Under the pieces are notes generated by a model, which worked only from the letters and a program-made list of their open reading frames with translations, ran no database searches and was not told the DNA's origin. From contig CP066552.1 of the NCBI GenBank assembly GCA_016415585.1, positions 2,294,001-2,358,000 on the forward strand: 64,000 nucleotides of DNA, read 5' to 3'. Below, one piece after another: positions 59,081-64,000 of this stretch. This DNA is from Pectobacterium carotovorum. Its GTDB lineage: Bacteria > Pseudomonadota > Gammaproteobacteria > Enterobacterales > Enterobacteriaceae. Position 1 is the first letter of the stretch. Each line of letters begins with the position of its first letter. Position numbers and translations under genes: made by a program.

Positions 59081-59401
59081 ATGTTACAGCCCGTCCAACT
59101 TTTCAAAATCCTTTCCGATGATACTCGGCTATCCATCATCTTGCTGCTTAGAGAAGCGGGAGAATTGTGCGTCTGTGATATCTGTACTGCGACTACGGAA
59201 TCTCAGCCTAAAATTTCCCGCCATATGGCGATATTACGTGAGTCAGGTTTGGTTCTAGACCGCCGTGAAGGAAAATGGATTCATTATCGATTGTCTCCAC
59301 ACATGCCTGCCTGGGCTGCAGAAACGATTCATACCGCATGGCAATGCCTGCGTGATGACGTGCGTCGGTGTCTGGCTAAATCTGCTTCTTCTTCATGCTG
59401 A
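59081..59401 (+). CDS. arsR: Arsenite-responsive repressor ArsR
   Basis: ATG 59081 gives 106 residues starting [20 protein letters not shown]. The ELCVCDIC motif in the recognition-helix region is the As(III)/Sb(III)-binding site of E. coli-type Ars[21 protein letters not shown] is the DNA-binding helix-turn-helix. It represses its own operon until arsenite binds. The frame is open upstream, but those ATGs are in urtE or lack similarity. Confidence 0.93.
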   Translation: MLQPVQLFKILSDDTRLSIILLLREAGELCVCDICTATTESQPKISRHMAILRESGLVLDRREGKWIHYRLSPHMPAWAAETIHTAWQCLRDDVRRCLAKSASSSC

Positions 59402-59447
59402 AATAGGAAGGAGTATATTCTTTTTTCCATATATGATGAGGTTTGAA

Positions 59448-60737
59448 ATGTTATTGGCAGGAATCATATTTTTACTGACCTTGATCCTGGTGATTTGGCA
59501 ACCCAGAGGTCTCAGTATCGGATGGAGTGCCAGCATCGGGGCCGTATTCGCGCTGTTCTGCGGGGTTATTCACCTCAGCGATATTCCGGTTGTTTGGAAT
59601 ATTGTCTGGAACGCGACGGCGACGTTTATTGCGGTGATTATCATCAGCCTGCTGCTTGATGAGTCAGGATTTTTTGAATGGGCGGCACTGCACGTATCTC
59701 GATGGGGAAACGGGCGCGGGCGTCTGCTGTTTACCTGGATTGTCTTACTGGGCGCTGCCGTTTCTGCGTTGTTTGCCAACGACGGCGCCGCGCTGATCCT
59801 CACGCCGATTGTGATTGCGATGCTGTTGGCTTTGGGGTTCAGTAAAGGTACGACGTTGGCGTTTGTTATGGCTGCTGGGTTTATTGCTGATACGGCTAGC
59901 CTGCCGCTGATTGTTTCTAATCTGGTTAACATTGTGTCTGCCGATTTTTTCAACCTTGGGTTTGCTGAATATGCATCGGTTATGGTTCCCGTCGATATTG
60001 CAGCGATTATCGCGACGTTGATTATGTTACACCTGTTTTTTCGCAAGGATATCCCTGCAACCTACGACGTATCTCGGTTAAAAGTACCGGCAAGTGCCAT
60101 TAAGGATCTGGCAACGTTCAGAGCGGGTTGGATTGTTTTGGTGCTTCTGCTTACCGGATTTTTCGTCCTCGAACCTTTGGGGATTCCCGTCAGTGCTATT
60201 GCGGCCGTGGGCGCAACTATTCTGCTCGCAGTGGCAAAAAAAGGTCATGCCATCAATACGGGTAAGGTACTGCGTGGTGCGCCATGGCAGATCGTAATTT
60301 TCTCACTCGGTATGTATTTAGTGGTCTATGGCCTGCGCAACGCGGGGTTAACGGAATATCTTTCCAGTATTCTGAATCTGTTTGCGGAGAAAGGACTGTG
60401 GACTGCCACACTTGGCACTGGCTTTATGGCCGCGCTGCTTTCCTCAATCATGAACAATATGCCCACCGTGTTGATTGGTGCCTTATCTATCGACGGCAGC
60501 ACCGCATCTGGTGTTGTTAAAGACGCAATGATTTATGCCAACGTCATTGGTTGCGATTTAGGACCCAAAATTACGCCTATTGGCAGCCTAGCGACACTGC
60601 TTTGGTTACATGTGTTATCACAGAAAAACATGACGATCGGTTGGGGATACTATTTCCGTATCGGAATTGTCATGACACTGCCTGTGCTGCTTGTCACGCT
60701 GGTTGCGCTGGCGCTGCGGCTATCCATCACGTTGTAA
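59448..60737 (+). CDS. arsB: Arsenite/antimonite efflux pump ArsB
   Basis: ATG 59448, with GAGG six bases upstream, gives 429 residues, exactly the length of E. coli ArsB; 59433 and 59436 are alternative starts. Twelve membrane helices are apparent. Motifs include [14 protein letters not shown] and the near C-terminal [13 protein letters not shown] and [20 protein letters not shown]. It expels arsenite using the proton gradient. No arsA or arsD is present, so this is the three-gene operon form. Confidence 0.95.
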   Translation: MLLAGIIFLLTLILVIWQPRGLSIGWSASIGAVFALFCGVIHLSDIPVVWNIVWNATATFIAVIIISLLLDESGFFEWAALHVSRWGNGRGRLLFTWIVLLGAAVSALFANDGAALILTPIVIAMLLALGFSKGTTLAFVMAAGFIADTASLPLIVSNLVNIVSADFFNLGFAEYASVMVPVDIAAIIATLIMLHLFFRKDIPATYDVSRLKVPASAIKDLATFRAGWIVLVLLLTGFFVLEPLGIPVSAIAAVGATILLAVAKKGHAINTGKVLRGAPWQIVIFSLGMYLVVYGLRNAGLTEYLSSILNLFAEKGLWTATLGTGFMAALLSSIMNNMPTVLIGALSIDGSTASGVVKDAMIYANVIGCDLGPKITPIGSLATLLWLHVLSQKNMTIGWGYYFRIGIVMTLPVLLVTLVALALRLSITL

Positions 60738-60749
60738 TGAGATATTGAT

Positions 60750-61175
60750 ATGAGCAAAATAACGATTTACCACAACCCCGACTGCGGCACTTCGCGTAAT
60801 ACGCTGGAGATGATCCGTAATAGCGGCGCAGAACCCACGATTATTTACTATCTTGATACGCCGCCTTCGCGTGATGAATTGGTCACACTGATTGGCGACA
60901 TGGGAATGACGGTTCGTACCTTGCTGCGCAAGAACGTAGAACCTTACACACAACTGGGGCTTGCTGAAGAAAGATTTACTGACGAACAGCTCATTGATTT
61001 CATGTTGCAATATCCGATCCTGATAAACCGTCCGATTGTCGTTACTCCGTTGGGAACCCGACTATGTCGTCCATCAGAGCAGGTGCTGGATATTCTCCCC
61101 GATCCGCAGCGAGGCGAATTCACCAAAGAAGATGGTGAAAAAATCACTGATAAATTGGGTCAACGCGTGAAATAG
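60750..61175 (+). CDS. arsC: Glutaredoxin-dependent arsenate reductase ArsC
   Basis: The product has 141 residues, the E. coli length. The catalytic cysteine is in HNPDCGTSRNTL (C12), with the arginine triad in the central and C-terminal parts (LLRKN, INRPIVVTPLGTRLCRPSE). It reduces arsenate to arsenite, which ArsB exports. It is 12 bp after arsB. Confidence 0.96.
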   Translation: MSKITIYHNPDCGTSRNTLEMIRNSGAEPTIIYYLDTPPSRDELVTLIGDMGMTVRTLLRKNVEPYTQLGLAEERFTDEQLIDFMLQYPILINRPIVVTPLGTRLCRPSEQVLDILPDPQRGEFTKEDGEKITDKLGQRVK

Positions 61176-61198
61176 AGCCAGAAGGGGTCATCTGGCTC
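61175..61198 (+). terminator. Hairpin at the end of arsRBC
   Basis: GAGCCAGA and TCTGGCTC form a perfect 8-bp stem beginning at the arsC stop. The following AATGCGTTTTCT gives a weak U-run. It also lies at the 3' side of the convergent ABC transporter operon. Confidence 0.7.
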
Positions 61199-61209
61199 AA
61201 TGCGTTTTC

Positions 61210-62034
61210 TCACAGCACCTTATTCAAAAAGTTGATCGTTCGCGGGTGGCGAGGATGGTTCAGCACCTGCCAGGAATCGCCGCTTTCGACAATTTTCCCG
61301 TCTACCATAAATACGACGCGGTCAGCGACTTCGCGCGCAAAGCCGATTTCATGTGTGACGACAACCAGCGTCACACCAGATTGGGCCAGTGATTTGATGA
61401 CATCCAACACTTCCCCAACCAGTTCGGGATCGAGCGCGGACGTCGGTTCATCAAACAGCATCACTTTCGGCTTAAGTGCCAGCGCGCGAGCGATGGCGAC
61501 GCGCTGTTGCTGGCCGCCAGAAAGGTGACGGGGATAAGACTGTGCTTTATGGCGCAGGCCGACGCTTTCCAGCAGAGTAAAGGCAATATCTTCCGCTTCC
61601 TGACGCGAATACAGCTTATGCGCCAGCGGGGCTTCAATGATGTTTTCCAACACGGAAAGGTGGGGGAACAGATTAAAATTCTGGAATACATATCCGACGT
61701 TGATGCGCTGGCGTAGCACTTCCTTTTCTTTTAACTCATAGAGCGTATTCCCTTTGCGACGGTAGCCGATGTAATCGCCGTCGATGCGGATAAATCCTTC
61801 GTCTACGCGTTCAAGATGGTTAATGGTGCGCAGCAGCGTGGATTTCCCTGAGCCGGACGGGCCAAGGATCACGGTGACGGAGCCGGGAGCCAGCGTCAGA
61901 TTGATATCCTCCAGCGCTTTATGCTGACCGAAATGTTTCGCTACATTACGGATTTCGATCAGCCCAAGTGCATTTTCTGCCTGTGGCTGGGCGGTGGTGC
62001 GGGCATGAGCAAAATAATCGATAGCTTCAGACAT
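61210..62034 (-). CDS. Polar amino acid ABC transporter ATPase
   Basis: The product has 274 residues of the GlnQ/HisP type. Walker A is [12 protein letters not shown], signature [15 protein letters not shown] and Walker [18 protein letters not shown], with the switch histidine in [10 protein letters not shown]. About 25 extra residues precede the ABC domain. It is the last gene of an operon with a permease, an acetyltransferase and a binding protein. The substrate is unknown. Confidence 0.92.
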   Translation of the reverse strand: MSEAIDYFAHARTTAQPQAENALGLIEIRNVAKHFGQHKALEDINLTLAPGSVTVILGPSGSGKSTLLRTINHLERVDEGFIRIDGDYIGYRRKGNTLYELKEKEVLRQRINVGYVFQNFNLFPHLSVLENIIEAPLAHKLYSRQEAEDIAFTLLESVGLRHKAQSYPRHLSGGQQQRVAIARALALKPKVMLFDEPTSALDPELVGEVLDVIKSLAQSGVTLVVVTHEIGFAREVADRVVFMVDGKIVESGDSWQVLNHPRHPRTINFLNKVL

Positions 62035-62058
62035 GGTGAATCTCCAGAATCTGGGGGG

Positions 62059-63003
62059 TTAACGTGCGCGCTTGCGCGTCAGGAAACGGACGAGTTTCTG
62101 GCGCGGTGTTAGCGGCATTTCACGCACCGCACCGCGGGACACATAGCGTTCCACGTAGTATTGGACGACGGATAGCACCGTGGTGATCAGCAGATACCAG
62201 ATGGTGGCGACCATCAGCAGCGGAATGACCTGCTGCGTACGGTTGTAGATGACCTGAACGGTGTAAAACAGTTCCGGCAGCGCCAGCACGTAGACAATTG
62301 AGGTACCTTTAGCGAGGCTGATGATCTCGTTAAAACCGGTGGGCAGAATCGAACGCAGCGCCTGCGGCAGAATGATGCGTACGGTGCGGCGACCGCTGGG
62401 CAGGCCGAGCGCCGCGGAGGCTTCAAACTGACCCGCGTCCACGCCAAGAATACCGCCGCGAATAATCTCCGCCGTATACGCGGATTGCACCAGCGTCAGG
62501 CCAAGTACGGCAACGGAAAATTGATCCAGAAGATCAATCGTCGGATATTTCAGGAAGACGATGGAGGTGAAGGGAATCCCCAGCGCCAGTTCGTCATAGA
62601 GGTACGAGAAATTGTACAGAATGATCAGCACCAGAATCAGCGGCAGCGATCGGAACAGCCAGATATACAGCCACGACAGCGTGGAAAGCAGATAAGACGG
62701 CGAAAGCCGGGCCAGCGCTAGCGCGGTGCCGAAAAAAATACTGAACAACGTACCCAGCGCGGTCAACAGCAGCGTTTGTCCCAGTCCGGCAAGGATCACC
62801 GGATTAAAAAACCACTCGGCAAAGACCGACCACTCCCAGCGCGGGTTTAGCGCGATTGACTGAATAATTCCGGCAAAAATAAATAGCGAAAACAGCGCAC
62901 CGGCAAAGCGAAAAGGGTAACGCGCGGGAACAATGTTCAACGGCGGTTCCTGTGTCTGGCTCAGCGGTGGTTGTTGAGAAGACGTGTGTAGAGATTGCGT
63001 CAT
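62059..63003 (-). CDS. Polar amino acid ABC transporter permease
   Basis: The product has 314 residues. A Pro/Gln-rich cytoplasmic N-terminus precedes about five helices of the HisMQ type (LGQTLLLTALGTLFSIFFGT; the coupling loop EASAALGLPSGRRTVRIILP QALRSILP). A single permease gene implies a homodimer. It lies 24 bp before the ATPase gene. Confidence 0.92.
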   Translation of the reverse strand: MTQSLHTSSQQPPLSQTQEPPLNIVPARYPFRFAGALFSLFIFAGIIQSIALNPRWEWSVFAEWFFNPVILAGLGQTLLLTALGTLFSIFFGTALALARLSPSYLLSTLSWLYIWLFRSLPLILVLIILYNFSYLYDELALGIPFTSIVFLKYPTIDLLDQFSVAVLGLTLVQSAYTAEIIRGGILGVDAGQFEASAALGLPSGRRTVRIILPQALRSILPTGFNEIISLAKGTSIVYVLALPELFYTVQVIYNRTQQVIPLLMVATIWYLLITTVLSVVQYYVERYVSRGAVREMPLTPRQKLVRFLTRKRAR

Positions 63004-63080
63004 GATCGATACCCGTTGAATGTGATGCTGAAAAATAGCGTTTTGTTGTTAGTGCATAGGGCTATTACCGTGTGCAAGGG

Positions 63081-63635
63081 TCAACACACTTTCAAATGGC
63101 GGGTGATAAGCTCGACTTCCGTTTGCCGTGCAATCTGTGGCGTCGCCGTGGCGAACAGGGCTTTCTTAAACGGTAAACGCCCGTCGTAAGGTGGAATGCT
63201 GTAGGTCACCGGATCGACGGTGATATCGAACTGAGGGGTATACCCGTGGCTCAGATATAAACTCACCGCTTCAGGCTGGCGGAAACCGGTCGTCAGGAAA
63301 AAATGCTGGTAGCCTAATCGCCGTGCGTGTTGTTCCAGCTCTTGCATCACTTTCCCCGCGAGCCCCTGACGGCGCAGCGAGTTATCCGTCCATACCCGCT
63401 TAATTTCGGCAGTGGTGCTGTCGTAGCGTTTAAACGCACCGGTGGCAATCGGTACGCCCTGACGCAGCAGCGCAATAAAAATACCGTGCGGCTGCTGGTA
63501 GATGCCCGGTGGATCGCTTTCCCGCTCACCAAAAAAATCGCCATAGCGCTGTTCATATTCCGCGAACAGGCCGTCGATAATCGGGGCCACGCTGGGATCC
63601 TCGGGCTGGGTAACAATGAAAATGTCGTCGGACAT
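63081..63635 (-). CDS. GNAT-family N-acetyltransferase
   Basis: ATG 63635, with AGGAG upstream, gives 184 residues. The acetyl-CoA-binding motif A is WTDNSLRRQGLAGKVMQELE (R-x-x-G-x-A variant), with AARRLGYQHFFLTTG-type strand and YLSHGYTP after it. The gene lies inside an amino acid transporter operon, between binding protein and permease, so it may acetylate the transported compound or a derivative. The substrate is unknown. Confidence 0.85.
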   Translation of the reverse strand: MSDDIFIVTQPEDPSVAPIIDGLFAEYEQRYGDFFGERESDPPGIYQQPHGIFIALLRQGVPIATGAFKRYDSTTAEIKRVWTDNSLRRQGLAGKVMQELEQHARRLGYQHFFLTTGFRQPEAVSLYLSHGYTPQFDITVDPVTYSIPPYDGRLPFKKALFATATPQIARQTEVELITRHLKVC

Positions 63636-63721
63636 GGGGTACTCCTGATTCATTAGCGTATACGGGCTATCGGTAACCATGACGTGTCGCTCATGGCGGT
63701 CCCGATAGCCATTGAGCGGTA

Positions 63722-64000
63722 TTAATCGCCCAGCCCTGGCGGATTGATTTCTGAACGATCGATGCGTTCGATACTTTCGCCCCAGCGGTTCAGCACTTTG
63801 TCGTATTCGCCGCTTTTAATTACGCCGTTCAGCGCGGTGTTAATCGGCTGTACCAGCCCGCTGCCTTTGCGCGTGGTGACCGCGATATGGGCGACGTTGG
63901 GATAACCGCCGTTGACCGTACCGACATGCTTAACTTTGCCCGTCAGCTCTGCTTTGTAGGCACCGATCACGTTGGGGCCGAAATAGGCATCGGAACGGCC
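63722..64000 (-). CDS. Amino acid ABC binding protein, C-terminal part (cut by window)
   Basis: The frame is open to the last base of the window. The visible 92 residues start GRSDAYFGPNVIGAYKAELT and end DRSEINPPGLGD. The pattern (DAYFGPN near the hinge, VTTRKGSGLVQPINTALNGV IKSGEYDKVLNRWG) is the C-terminal half of SBP_bac_3 polar-amino-acid binding proteins. It is upstream member of the transporter operon. Confidence 0.88.
   Translation of the reverse strand, partial: GRSDAYFGPNVIGAYKAELTGKVKHVGTVNGGYPNVAHIAVTTRKGSGLVQPINTALNGVIKSGEYDKVLNRWGESIERIDRSEINPPGLGD

Overview
This window is a piece of the chromosome of a soft-rot enterobacterium, most likely Pectobacterium. The core genes keep the gene order of the Enterobacterales (yebW-rsmF-letB-letA-msrC-proQ-prc, potABCD/pepT, roxA, phoQ-phoP-purB-hflD-mnmA-nudJ-rluE/icd). 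The window also carries a periplasmic family-2 pectate lyase with two KdgM-type oligogalacturonate porins and a KdgR-like operator, as well as ERIC repeats of the Yersinia/Pectobacterium type. All names come from reading translated sequence and recognising families. No database search was run.

Layout. 1-2065 is a decayed, AT-rich prophage remnant: relics of nin-region genes resembling DUF1367 and DUF1364, and an orphan membrane protein gene split by a stop codon and by a shift at an A7 run. 2207-4112 holds small accessory genes (a secreted cupin, a dehydrogenase tail, an extensin-like protein, yebW). 4363-13823 is the rsmF-letBA-msrC-proQ-prc core block. 13987-15530 encodes a PEBP-family protein and an AraC regulator. 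15743-21355 carries the polyamine importer potABCD divergent from pepT. A 138-bp palindromic element lies between potC and potD. 21434-30927 is the roxA/phoQP/purB/hflD/mnmA/nudJ/rluE/icd block. PhoQ here lacks the run of acidic residues seen in E. coli.

30928-40880 is accessory DNA that begins right after icd, a known prophage integration site in E. coli. It contains a broken Rz1-like spanin relic, an orphan secreted protein, IS4- and IS3-family scraps, a stand-alone periplasmic binding protein, and then a very AT-rich toxin locus. The locus has three consecutive genes that look like an alpha-helical pore-forming toxin of the HBL/NHE/Ahl/Smh/Xax type, followed by a PI-PLC X-domain enzyme with extra N- and C-terminal binding-type domains. 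It is the most interesting part of the window.

41011-44883 is pectin catabolism (periplasmic lyase plus two porins). 45289-45863 holds a broken plus-strand reading frame and a small membrane protein on the opposite strand. 46009-58986 is nitrogen scavenging: an oxidoreductase, then allophanate hydrolase, urea carboxylase, a GntR regulator and the complete UrtABCDE urea importer. Together these would import urea and convert it to ammonia and CO2 with ATP and biotin instead of nickel urease. A sigma-54-like promoter stands in front. 59081-61175 is a compact arsRBC arsenic resistance operon. 61210-64000 is a polar amino acid ABC transporter with an acetyltransferase gene inside the operon; its binding-protein gene runs off the window end.
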